Virus record (IMG/VR): IMGVR_UViG_3300024520_000263
Location: 1 to 34,952 of that record
Length of the DNA: 34,952 nucleotides
Source of the DNA: a virus
Direction: 5' to 3' (one strand)
Positions 21,971 through 28,752 of the stretch are shown here, piece after piece. A model generated the notes under the pieces. That model saw nothing but the letters and a program-made list of their open reading frames with translations. It ran no database searches and had not been told where the DNA came from. Each line of letters opens with the position of its first letter. Positions within the stretch are counted from its first letter, which is position 1. Position numbers and translations under genes: made by a program.

Positions 21971-22343
21971 AGCGAAGCTGATTGAGATTCGCGACTCCGG
22001 GACGTTCATCCCGGCGCTCGCGGTGCAGATGGTTGGCGACACGCGCACGCCCGCCGACTGGTTGCTACGCCGCGCGGGATACGGTCGTGGAATCCTGCTC
22101 GTTCACTTGACGTCGAACCGAGCGGAGCTGCGCGCCGAGGAATGGGGCAGGGCCACGCGCACGATGATCGTGGCGCATCTGGCGCTGGAGGGTCGGTCGG
22201 CGATGGGTATGCTCCCGGACCGCGTCGAGGAATGCACGTTCGACAACCTCGTCCACGGTGCTGTGCTGGACGTCGAGTACCTGATCGGAGCCAGCGACCG
22301 TCCCAAGGTGTCCGAGCAGACGGTCGAGGTGCGCGATGACTGA
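21963..22343 (+). CDS. Conserved phage protein, unknown function
   Basis: The protein has 126 residues. The start K-L-I-E-I-R-D-S-G-T-F-I-P-A-L-A-V resembles a small conserved protein seen in the early regions of several GC-rich-host phages and prophages, with no known activity. GGGAGGGGG lies upstream of ATG 21963. It overlaps the nuclease gene by 8 bases, so it belongs to the same transcription unit. Confidence 0.6.
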   Translation: MVRAKLIEIRDSGTFIPALAVQMVGDTRTPADWLLRRAGYGRGILLVHLTSNRAELRAEEWGRATRTMIVAHLALEGRSAMGMLPDRVEECTFDNLVHGAVLDVEYLIGASDRPKVSEQTVEVRDD

Positions 22344-23217
22344 GCGTAATATCGTCAGCGTGTCGGAGTACAACTCGTGGCGGAACTGCGGCGAGGCCGC
22401 GTATCGGAAGTACGTGCTGAACGAGCGGGGAGAGCCCCCGACACCCGAGCTGGTGCGCGGTAGCGTCGTGCACCGCGTGGCGTGCATCAACCTGCGGGCG
22501 AAGAAGTCCGAAGCGGCGCGCCCGTGCGGTACCGAGGAGACGATGGCGCTGGCTGACGCCGCGTGGTCCGAAGCTCTCGACAAGAACGGCGTTCGGTTCT
22601 CCGGCGCGGAGCAGGAGGAGGGCTCGTCGGTCGTACTCGGGAAGGAACACGATCGGGCCGTCCGACTCTCTGCGCTGCACGTCGAGAAGATCGTGCCCGA
22701 GGTAACACCCATCGAGGTGGAGGAGGACTACACGAGCGAACACCCGCTGTCCATCCTGGGCGACCAACACCTGCGGGGCATCCTCGACCTCGTGGATCGA
22801 CCGAGCCCTGGGCCGAGTGGCATGACGGTGATCCGCGACATGAAAACGAGCAAGAGCAAGAAGTCGGCCTTCGAGGTGTACGGCTCGTTCCAGCTTGTGA
22901 TCCAGGCGATCCTGTACCGGCTGAAGACTGGGAAGCGCCCGGACGCGGCGCGACTCGATGTGCTGGTCAGCACGAAGGGAGGGAAGAACACCGCGCCGAA
23001 GACCTACGTGCAGGAGGGTCTGCCGTTGGTCACCGTGGAGGAAGACGACGAGGCCCGCGTGCTGGAGGCGATGGGTCGCGTGGTCGCGATGCGAAAGGCG
23101 GGCATACCGACGCCCCCGGCGACGACCGGGCGCGATTGGTTCTGCTCGCAGAAGTGGTGTCCGTTCACAGGCGACTGCCGGTTCTACAACCGGCGCGCCG
23201 ATTCCCACGCGAGGTGA
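22336..23217 (+). CDS. Cas4/RecB-like PD-(D/E)XK exonuclease
   Basis: The protein has 293 residues. Superfamily motifs: G-S-V-V-H (42-46), Asp151 in G-I-L-D-L-V-D, D-x-K at 168-170 (R-D-M-K-T), and Q-A-I-L-Y (190-194, the QxxxY motif). One Cys near the N-terminus (Cys18) and three at the C-terminus (Cys270, Cys275, Cys281) match the four-cysteine iron-sulfur clamp of Cas4 and AddB-type nucleases. It is likely a DNA exonuclease producing single strands for recombination. The next gene would be its annealing partner. Confidence 0.85.
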   Translation: MTERNIVSVSEYNSWRNCGEAAYRKYVLNERGEPPTPELVRGSVVHRVACINLRAKKSEAARPCGTEETMALADAAWSEALDKNGVRFSGAEQEEGSSVVLGKEHDRAVRLSALHVEKIVPEVTPIEVEEDYTSEHPLSILGDQHLRGILDLVDRPSPGPSGMTVIRDMKTSKSKKSAFEVYGSFQLVIQAILYRLKTGKRPDAARLDVLVSTKGGKNTAPKTYVQEGLPLVTVEEDDEARVLEAMGRVVAMRKAGIPTPPATTGRDWFCSQKWCPFTGDCRFYNRRADSHAR

Positions 23218-23219
23218 CG

Positions 23220-24149
23220 ATGAGCACGCACGAAGACATGACGGGCGAGAATGACGCTCCGTCGATTCCGGTACTGGCAGAACCACCGAAGCCGCAGTAC
23301 CTGCAGGCGGGTAGTTCGTCGATGGCGACCCTGCGGGTGACCTACGAGGCGATGGCCACACTGGCGATGGGCAAGACCCGGGACGACCGCGAGGTGATCC
23401 AGCGGTCGATCGACGGTCTGCGCGCCCACCCGGAGGCCGCGGCCAAGTCGGCGTACTCGATCCCGTTCAAGACGCACACGGACGACTGCAAGAAGCGACC
23501 GTGGGCCGCTCGCAAGAACTGCGCGTGTCCGATCTCCTGGGTGCGCGGACCGTCCGTGAACCTGGCGCTGTGGGTCGCGGGCGAGTGGAAGTATTGCGTG
23601 GAGGGCGCACGCGTGTTCCCGAGCGGCGACGACAACGGGGAGGCCACGGTCGAGGGGTTCTTCCTCGATCTGGTCAACGTCCGCATGGTCGTGCGCCAGC
23701 GCATCGTGAGCCGGTTCCGCAAGAAGCGGGACGGGTCCAGCTACCACATTAGCCAGGATGACTACTGGCAGGAGGTCGAACGGAACGCGAGCAAGATGCA
23801 CCGGAACGCTGTGCTGAAAGGAATCCCCCGCCATGTGATCCAGCCCGTGTACGAGACTGGGCTGGCGATTCACAAGGAGATGATTCAGGAGGAGGGCATC
23901 GCGGAGACCTGGGGACGTGTGCTCGGGTTCTTCTCGGAGCGCGGCGTCACCGAGGAGATGGTCTGTCGGCTGATGGGCAAGTCGGGGTTCGAGGAAGTCC
24001 GCGCGGAAGACGTGGCGAACCTCCGACACCTGGTGCAGTCGATCGGCGCCGGGTTCCAATCCATCGGGGAGGTCTTCCAGATGCCCGACAACGCCTCGCC
24101 GCCGGTCGGCGACGTGGGTGGTGCGGCTAGCACAGAACGGGAGGACTGA
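23220..24149 (+). CDS. Putative ssDNA-annealing recombinase partner
   Basis: The protein has 309 residues from ATG 23220, two bases after the nuclease stop. The central segment has V-R-G-P-S-V-N-L-A, then E-A-T-V-E-G-F-F-L-D-L, and R-N-A-V-L-K-G-I-P-R-H-V-I. This order (G-P-S, a strand pair, then a helix R-N-A-x-L-x-x-I-P) occurs in a phage family usually found next to PD-(D/E)XK nucleases and suspected to be RecT/Redbeta-like. Assignment is by pattern and neighbourhood; profile comparison would be needed to settle it. It could instead be a nuclease accessory factor. Confidence 0.55.
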   Translation: MSTHEDMTGENDAPSIPVLAEPPKPQYLQAGSSSMATLRVTYEAMATLAMGKTRDDREVIQRSIDGLRAHPEAAAKSAYSIPFKTHTDDCKKRPWAARKNCACPISWVRGPSVNLALWVAGEWKYCVEGARVFPSGDDNGEATVEGFFLDLVNVRMVVRQRIVSRFRKKRDGSSYHISQDDYWQEVERNASKMHRNAVLKGIPRHVIQPVYETGLAIHKEMIQEEGIAETWGRVLGFFSERGVTEEMVCRLMGKSGFEEVRAEDVANLRHLVQSIGAGFQSIGEVFQMPDNASPPVGDVGGAASTERED

Positions 24150-24174
24150 CCACTGGAGGATTCGGTCTGGACGC

Positions 24175-24244
24175 GTGCAGGCGATTCCTGCACACACGGA
24201 AACGATAGCCGTTACGGCGGGGGCGTCCTAAGATGGACGCTCCC
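24175..24244 (+). promoter_or_regulatory. Pair of hairpins between recombination and replication genes
   Basis: Two stem-loops lie in the 115-base gap. GTGCAGG/CCTGCAC (24175-24181 with 24187-24193) has a 5-base loop. GGGGGCGTCC/GGACGCTCCC (24219-24228 with 24235-24244, one G-U pair) has a 6-base loop. There is no U-run. They may terminate or process the upstream mRNA, or bind a regulator ahead of the next start at 24265. Confidence 0.5.
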
Positions 24245-24264
24245 GTCAGAGGAGGTGACACGAG

Positions 24265-24561
24265 GTGCAACGACACGCCTACATGGCGCGGTTCGGTAGA
24301 CGGACGTGGAGGAGACTCGCGGCGGTGATCGCGGGGTGTAGGGACATCGGAGTCTACGGCGACCAGTCGCCAAGCATTCGAGAGGTGATCGAGGAGGGAG
24401 TTGACCGAGAGTGCGCACGTCTGGAGAGAGCGCACAACGCCGGGCGGCGGTTCCCGCCCGTAACACGGCCTCCGACTGGGAGGCCCCGCAGGGTTCGAGG
24501 TGATGATGGCAGCGCACCGACTGCTGGGACGAGAGGTGGCGACGAGCCTGAGGTTGAATGA
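24265..24561 (+). CDS. Small basic hypothetical protein
   Basis: The protein has 98 residues from GTG 24265 (GAGGAGG 11-17 bases upstream; ATG 24283 is an alternative). The N-terminal 50 residues are basic and helical, and the end is Pro/Gly/Arg-rich. It overlaps the replication-type gene by about 59 bases in another frame, more than other junctions here. Either its true end function is trivial or only the first part is selected. Confidence 0.45.
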   Translation: MQRHAYMARFGRRTWRRLAAVIAGCRDIGVYGDQSPSIREVIEEGVDRECARLERAHNAGRRFPPVTRPPTGRPRRVRGDDGSAPTAGTRGGDEPEVE

Positions 24562-25561
24562 GCTTCCCGAGCGAACGGAGCTGGCCTACCTGAAGGCCAT
24601 CCCGTTCACAGATCGGGACGGCAGGCTCCCTGGAGAGGCACGCAAGCTCCGGGCTCTGTGCTATCCGATGCGGGACTGGACCGCGGCCGACGTCCAGAAG
24701 ATGACCAAGGAACTGGAAGGTGCCGGCCTCTGGCTCGCCTACCAAGACGACGAGGGACGGCACGCGATTCAGGTCCTCAAGCACCACGACCACCAGCCCG
24801 GGGTTCGCCCTGGGTCGGCACGCTACAACGGGGAGCGCCCATCGGTCTTCGGACCACCCCCGGACGCTCCCGACGCAAGTGCGACGCGCAACCAACGCAA
24901 GAGCGCCACGGGTGCGCGTGCTAACGTAAAGGAAGGGAATGGAACGAAAAGGGTAGTGGCCCCCGGCGCGGGGCGAGAGACGGCGCGAGACCCCCCCGAA
25001 GACCCCGAAGAACAACCCTCTGGCGAACCCCAGGGCGGGAACCCTGCTCTCGTCTGCGTAGACCGGGGCGAGAGCGATCGAGGGTCCGATCCCCCGGTGA
25101 CCCCACTGGCAGGGGTGGTCAACAGCGTCTTGGGTGGTCTACGCAGCCCAAGCGAAACATCGGCCTCTACACCCCTCGAAAGCGGGGCAGAGGCCGGTTT
25201 CCAGGGGCCAGATACCGCTGGGGCGCTGGCGGCCGTAGGGGAAGGAAGACGTATCGACCCCGAACGGCTCGCCGCTGGGGTCGGTCGGCTCGCCGGGCTT
25301 CCCGCGTGGGATCCACGGGTCGAGCGTCTGGTGCACGAGTACACCCAGGACGTCGCGGCGGCCGTGGCGCTGGACGACCTCGTGCAGCGACTCCTGCGGG
25401 AACGAGAGGGTGGGAAGACCAAGGACCTTCCCCTGACGTACCTCCGGCGCACCGTACCGATGCGGCGCGCGGAGCTCCGGGCGTCCGCAGTCGAGCGGGA
25501 GCTGGAGGAGCACCAATCGCGCAAGCCCTTGCGACATCGGCAGTACAACCCACAGGAGTGA
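24503..25561 (+). CDS. Replication-initiation-type protein
   Basis: The protein has about 352 residues. A GAGG site at 24497-24500 can serve ATG 24503 or 24506. The N-terminal 100 residues (R-E-V-A-T-S-L-R-L-N-E-L, then A-Y-L-K-A-I-P-F-T-D-R-D-G-R-L-P-G) follow a pattern common in phage replication or DnaD-like winged-helix proteins: small helical domain, D-x-D-G-R-L turn, then L-E-x-A-G-L-W. A long low-complexity linker (about 110-250) and a helical C-terminus follow. It probably loads or recruits host replication proteins, as no helicase or polymerase is seen. Confidence 0.6.
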   Translation: MMAAHRLLGREVATSLRLNELPERTELAYLKAIPFTDRDGRLPGEARKLRALCYPMRDWTAADVQKMTKELEGAGLWLAYQDDEGRHAIQVLKHHDHQPGVRPGSARYNGERPSVFGPPPDAPDASATRNQRKSATGARANVKEGNGTKRVVAPGAGRETARDPPEDPEEQPSGEPQGGNPALVCVDRGESDRGSDPPVTPLAGVVNSVLGGLRSPSETSASTPLESGAEAGFQGPDTAGALAAVGEGRRIDPERLAAGVGRLAGLPAWDPRVERLVHEYTQDVAAAVALDDLVQRLLREREGGKTKDLPLTYLRRTVPMRRAELRASAVERELEEHQSRKPLRHRQYNPQE

Positions 25562-25563
25562 CG

Positions 25564-25914
25564 ATGGTGAACAACACCAAGACCGAGGAACGTGTGATCC
25601 GGTATCGGCTTCTGGCAGGGCCGCTACAATCCAAGACGTTCGAGAGGAAGGTGCCGGTGGACACCGCGCCGGCCCATCGGATCGTGGTCGCCACCGCGCT
25701 GAACGGCGGGGAGCACCACGAGCTGGTGTTCACGCGCGACGCCAGCAACGAGGGAAAGGACTTCGTGCTCCACTTCACGCTGTCCGACTGCTACCGCGTC
25801 GTGGACGAGGATGGTGCGCCCGAATACTACGCACCCACCAAATGGGTACACAGAGCGTGCAGCTGCACGTGGGAGGGGGCAGATGAAGGGGAACGGCAGG
25901 AAGGGACCGAGTAG
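25564..25914 (+). CDS. Early hypothetical protein
   Basis: The protein has 116 residues and starts 2 bases after the replication gene. It is strand-rich in the first 80 residues (R-Y-R-L-L-A-G-P-L-Q, H-E-L-V-F-T-R-D-A). The C-terminal 20 residues (C-S-C-T-W-E-G-A-D) overlap the next gene by 32 bases. No known family. Confidence 0.6.
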   Translation: MVNNTKTEERVIRYRLLAGPLQSKTFERKVPVDTAPAHRIVVATALNGGEHHELVFTRDASNEGKDFVLHFTLSDCYRVVDEDGAPEYYAPTKWVHRACSCTWEGADEGERQEGTE

Positions 25915-26236
25915 CACCTGGCCGTGCCACACCTGCGGGAAGAACCCACGCAGGCCGGGCAAGACGAACTGTTACGAGTGCCACGCAGAGTGGTTCCGGG
26001 ACTACTGCTCGAAGCCAGAGAACAAGCTGAAGATCCGGGCACGTCGGCTCGCCGGTGCCGCGAAGAAACGTGGCGATCTGGTTCCCCAGCCGTGTGAGGT
26101 CTGCGGGAGCACGAACGTCGAGATGCACCACGACGACTACACCCACCCGCTTATGGTGCGGTGGTTCTGTCGGAAGCACCATCTGGAGCACGACGCCGCG
26201 GTGAAGCTCCAGCCGCAGAAAGGACTGTTCCGATGA
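25883..26236 (+). CDS. Double zinc-binding protein with HNH-like second half
   Basis: The protein has 117 residues from ATG 25883, preceded by a G-rich AGGGGG site. The first module is Cys15-x2-Cys18 with Cys30-x2-Cys33. The second is Cys71-x2-Cys74, His82-His83, Cys96-x2-His99-His100 and His103, like the zinc/HNH fold (H-H-D-D-Y then W-F-C-R-K-H-H). The catalytic Asn of typical HNH nucleases is not clear. A DNA-binding early protein or weak nuclease is possible. It overlaps the next gene by 4 bases if that gene begins at 26233. Confidence 0.65.
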   Translation: MKGNGRKGPSSTWPCHTCGKNPRRPGKTNCYECHAEWFRDYCSKPENKLKIRARRLAGAAKKRGDLVPQPCEVCGSTNVEMHHDDYTHPLMVRWFCRKHHLEHDAAVKLQPQKGLFR

Positions 26237-26310
26237 CAGGGCATCCCCTGGGTCGCCGATACCCTCCCCGGCGGCAACGGGCACGAAAGGGAGGGGACTG
26301 GAGGAGAGGC

Positions 26311-26847
26311 ATGGATCAGAAACCTGGCGTGTTCGGATCGTACCGGGAGCTGGGTCGCTGGCTTCTGTTCATCGGAGCGCCAATTGTCGCGCTGCTGGTC
26401 GCCCTGGTGCTGCTCGCTGGGTGCGTCGACACCGAGGACAAGGTGCCGGCGGCGTCCTTCTGCCCTGTGTGGGGCATCGCCTCGGACGGGCACATCGTGG
26501 CCGACTTCTACGCTCGGGAGCTGGACGGCGAGAAGGTTCGTCAGTTCGGTGTCGAGCTGCGGGTGGTCGGCCTGGAGTTCGCGCACATCTGGTCGCCCCC
26601 GGGCTCGCCGCTACATCGGTGGGCCGCGTTCGGAGGCCAGCAACACCCAACCGATGACCTCATCAGGATCGGCGGGTTCGACCCGCACCCCGAGAACATC
26701 CTTACCGTCTCGGGCGCGGAACCCATGTTCTCGGTTCACTTTACCGAGACGGGGGCTGGACCATTCTGGACAATCGAGGTCGTGAACACGTTCGACTCGG
26801 ACGCCATCGAAGGGCTGGCCGGGTGCGCGTTGAAGGGACCCGAGTAG
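26311..26847 (+). CDS. Putative phage lipoprotein
   Basis: The start is placed at ATG 26311, which has a strong GGAGGAG 4-10 bases upstream and yields a lipoprotein-type N-terminus. A TM segment (about residues 18-37, L-L-F-I-G-A-P-I-V-A-L-L-V-A-L-V-L-L) ends in L-L-A-G-C with lipid-modifiable Cys38. An earlier in-frame ATG at 26233 would place this signal 26 residues further in. The remaining 140 residues are beta-rich with several Trp and Phe. Membrane-attached early phage lipoproteins commonly block superinfection, but no sequence homology shows that here. Confidence 0.6.
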   Translation: MDQKPGVFGSYRELGRWLLFIGAPIVALLVALVLLAGCVDTEDKVPAASFCPVWGIASDGHIVADFYARELDGEKVRQFGVELRVVGLEFAHIWSPPGSPLHRWAAFGGQQHPTDDLIRIGGFDPHPENILTVSGAEPMFSVHFTETGAGPFWTIEVVNTFDSDAIEGLAGCALKGPE

Positions 26848-26863
26848 ACCAGGGGGCACACAC

Positions 26864-26891
26864 GGGGGGTTCGGGATCTGCCCGGCCCCCC
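26864..26891 (+). terminator. C/G hairpin before the glycosidase-like gene
   Basis: GGGGGG (26864-26869) faces CCCCCC (26886-26891), with an inner CGGG/CCCG pair and a small bulge. A CACACA run precedes it and it lies 17 bases past the lipoprotein stop. It resembles the hairpins at 21352 and 28192 but has no U-run. Confidence 0.45.
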
Positions 26892-26930
26892 ACACCATCA
26901 CGGACCGCTCTAGGCGGAGGAGGTGTCACC

Positions 26931-27761
26931 GTGACGCAGGCATTTTTCATAGCACAAGGCGACCACGCACGACTGGACGCGGAAGGCCGCAAGGCTCTGT
27001 TCGGCGAGATGGACCTGATCGTGTGCAACCCCGGGCTGGGTGATGGGTACATCGCGGCCATTCGAGAGTACGCGAAGCCGGGGGCGAGGCTCCTCGCCTA
27101 CGACAATCTCACGATCTGGCAGGCGACGACCTACGACGGTCCGTACTGGCAGGCGAAGCAAGCGGCGGTGAAGCCCGTGCTGTACACGGAAGCCCTCGTG
27201 CCCGGATACCCGTATCCCTTCTACCGGCTGGACGCACAGACGGCTCATCGACTCGCCGCCTTCCACGAGAGCGTGACGATGACCAAGGGAGCCCCGGGAC
27301 ACGACGGGTTCGACGGACTGTACTTCGACGACAACCACCACCGGATGCCAGCGCACAAGTACGAGATCCTGCGGGACGTCATCGGGGCGCGGAAGGCCAA
27401 GGAGTTCCACCTCGATTGGATCGAGGGTAAGTTGGTCCTGACCAGCGTCTTGCGGAATCGACTCGACCCCGGCACCATCCTGATCGCGAACACGGGTGGC
27501 GGGAGCGTCGATCCCAACCTGAACGGGATCACCCTCGAAGGCGTTGGCGATCGCTTCCCGACGGTCCAGGCCCTCGGGATGTTCATGAGCCACCGGACGA
27601 ACAACCCCCATGAACCCATCGGCGTATGCTGGAAGACGACACACGAGTCGGAGGCGATGTCCGATGCCGTGGCCTCGATCCCGTGGATCCACACGGGCAC
27701 CATGCACCAGGACGAGGACGAGGAGCCGGTGGAGGAGGCACCCACACCGGTGAAGGAATGA
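26931..27761 (+). CDS. TIM-barrel glycosidase-like protein
   Basis: The protein has 276 residues from GTG 26931, served by GGAGGAG at 26916-26922. It begins directly with a barrel-like series of strands: M-D-L-I-V-C-N-P-G, A-R-L-L-A-Y-D-N, and G-F-D-G-L-Y-F-D-D-N (126-135), then I-L-I-A-N-T-G-G-G. The last two patterns, an acidic pair after a G-[FY]-D-G strand and a later strand ending Asn, recur in GH114-like and other (alpha/beta)8 glycosidases of unknown substrate. The C-terminus is acidic and disordered. A role in surface-glycan degradation or cell-wall metabolism is inference. The position in the early/mid block is unusual for a virion glycosidase. Confidence 0.6.
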   Translation: MTQAFFIAQGDHARLDAEGRKALFGEMDLIVCNPGLGDGYIAAIREYAKPGARLLAYDNLTIWQATTYDGPYWQAKQAAVKPVLYTEALVPGYPYPFYRLDAQTAHRLAAFHESVTMTKGAPGHDGFDGLYFDDNHHRMPAHKYEILRDVIGARKAKEFHLDWIEGKLVLTSVLRNRLDPGTILIANTGGGSVDPNLNGITLEGVGDRFPTVQALGMFMSHRTNNPHEPIGVCWKTTHESEAMSDAVASIPWIHTGTMHQDEDEEPVEEAPTPVKE

Positions 27762-28081
27762 ACGCGGCGGAGTCCGCACGTCGAGGTCTGTTCGGTCCCT
27801 ACCGCGAGAGCGAGCAGGCCCGAAAAGACCGGCGGGAGGACCATCGTACCCACGCCTCGGCCCGAGAGGGCCAACTGAGAGAGGAGTGCGAAGCCCTGGG
27901 GTACGACCTCTCGGTGACGTGTACATCCATCGCGGCCAGCCCGAAGTACAAGTACGAGTATCGGCTGGTCGATGTCCTGGGTGAGTGCGGCCACGTCGCC
28001 AGGAACGAGAGAGAGCTGCGGGCGTTCCTGGAGGGCGTGGAGCAGGGGCGACGCACGAACAGAGGAGGGGAGGAGGGCTAG
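27758..28081 (+). CDS. Hypothetical protein closing the early block
   Basis: The protein has 107 residues from ATG 27758 (ATGA overlap). The N-terminus is highly charged (R-R-G-L-F-G-P-Y-R-E-S-E-Q-A-R-K-D-R-R-E-D) and the middle strand-like (K-Y-K-Y-E-Y-R-L-V-D). G-x-F-G-[PS]-Y-R-E also occurs at the start of the lipoprotein two genes upstream, an unexplained local similarity. No family recognised. Confidence 0.55.
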   Translation: MNAAESARRGLFGPYRESEQARKDRREDHRTHASAREGQLREECEALGYDLSVTCTSIAASPKYKYEYRLVDVLGECGHVARNERELRAFLEGVEQGRRTNRGGEEG

Positions 28082-28112
28082 GAAGGGGGTTCAGGTTCCT
28101 TCACGCTGGGAC

Positions 28113-28142
28113 TTGACTCGCTCGGAGTTGGGTGCGTATGCT
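28113..28142 (+). promoter_or_regulatory. Sigma70-like promoter
   Basis: TTGACT at 28113-28118 and TATGCT at 28137-28142, separated by 18 bases, match the -35 and -10 consensus at 5/6 and 4/6 positions. In this GC-rich genome this is the best promoter-like pair I found. Transcription would start near 28149 and reach the terminator at 28192-28227 after about 45 bases. Confidence 0.55.
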
Positions 28143-28191
28143 CTGGGCGTCACCTCCTGCGAAAGGGACCCCTCCCTGGAGCACACACACT

Positions 28192-28227
28192 GGGCCGGTC
28201 CTCCTGCCAGGGGCCGGCCCTTTTTTT
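28192..28227 (+). terminator. Strong intrinsic terminator
   Basis: GGGCCGGTCC (28192-28201) pairs with GGGCCGGCCC (28211-28220) over 10 positions, one G-U pair, 9-base loop, followed by seven T residues (28221-28227). It is the only classic rho-independent terminator in the window. It should end transcripts from the early block before the packaging genes, and would also stop the short transcript from the promoter at 28113. Confidence 0.9.
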
Positions 28228-28267
28228 GTCCCGTGATGGCGAAGGAAAGGCTGAAGGAGGTTGAGTG

Positions 28268-28561
28268 ATGGATGCTAAAGAACTGGTTGCGTTGAGCCCG
28301 AACGACCGGCTCATCGAACTCATGAAGCTCTGGGACACCGAACTGGTAGATGGACCAAACGGACGCTACCTGCCATGCGTCAACGGAGTCTGCTGTGACC
28401 ACTTTGCAGCCCTCCGCGACGCCGACGTAGCCGAGGGGAAGAGGCTGGGAGCGATTGAGGAATTGGAGAAGTTGGACAACGATTACGGCGAACATCCAGA
28501 CGAACGAGAAGATGACATTCGAGAACGCCTAAACGAACTCCGCAAGAACGAGGACCTCTGA
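28268..28561 (+). CDS. Small acidic protein ahead of the terminase genes
   Basis: The protein has 97 residues from ATG 28268, with GAAGGAGG upstream (GTG 28265 is also in frame). It is acidic and helical toward the C-terminus (E-R-E-D-D-I-R-E-R-L-N-E-L-R). Codons use more A and T than neighbours (for example GAA, AAC and CTA), hinting at recent acquisition. A C-x4-C-C near residues 37-43 could bind metal. No family recognised. The stop overlaps the next ATG. Confidence 0.6.
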   Translation: MDAKELVALSPNDRLIELMKLWDTELVDGPNGRYLPCVNGVCCDHFAALRDADVAEGKRLGAIEELEKLDNDYGEHPDEREDDIRERLNELRKNEDL

Positions 28562-28752
28562 TGCCCTTGTGCTTCACGGCGGTCGACCCATTACTGGAGC
28601 CACACGAGGAGCGCGTGCTGACGCTGCTGTACCTGAAGCGGCGGCTGGCCAAGGACGTGTCGGAGATCATGGGCATCCCGCCCAGCCGCGTGAGGTCGAT
28701 ACGGGATCAGGGTGTCCTCAAGCTCGTCCGGCAGGCGCTCGGCGATGGATGA
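28561..28752 (+). CDS. Sigma-region-4-like HTH protein
   Basis: The protein has 63 residues. Positions 15-58 resemble sigma70 region 4.2: P-H-E-E-R-V-L-T-L-L-Y-L, then V-S-E-I-M-G-I-P-P-S-R-V-R-S-I-R, and a final L-K-L-V-R-Q. There is no region 2, so it cannot act as a full sigma factor. Small region-4 proteins in phages usually act as late transcription regulators or bind core RNA polymerase (compare ArpU/RinA-type proteins beside terminase genes). Placement directly ahead of the terminase and downstream of the terminator supports a late-switch role. Confidence 0.65.
   Translation: MPLCFTAVDPLLEPHEERVLTLLYLKRRLAKDVSEIMGIPPSRVRSIRDQGVLKLVRQALGDG

Noticed and set aside
25883-26236. Homing endonuclease of HNH type
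   Set aside because: The zinc ligands fit, but the catalytic Asn is not evident and the gene sits in frame with its operon neighbours, without disrupting a host gene.
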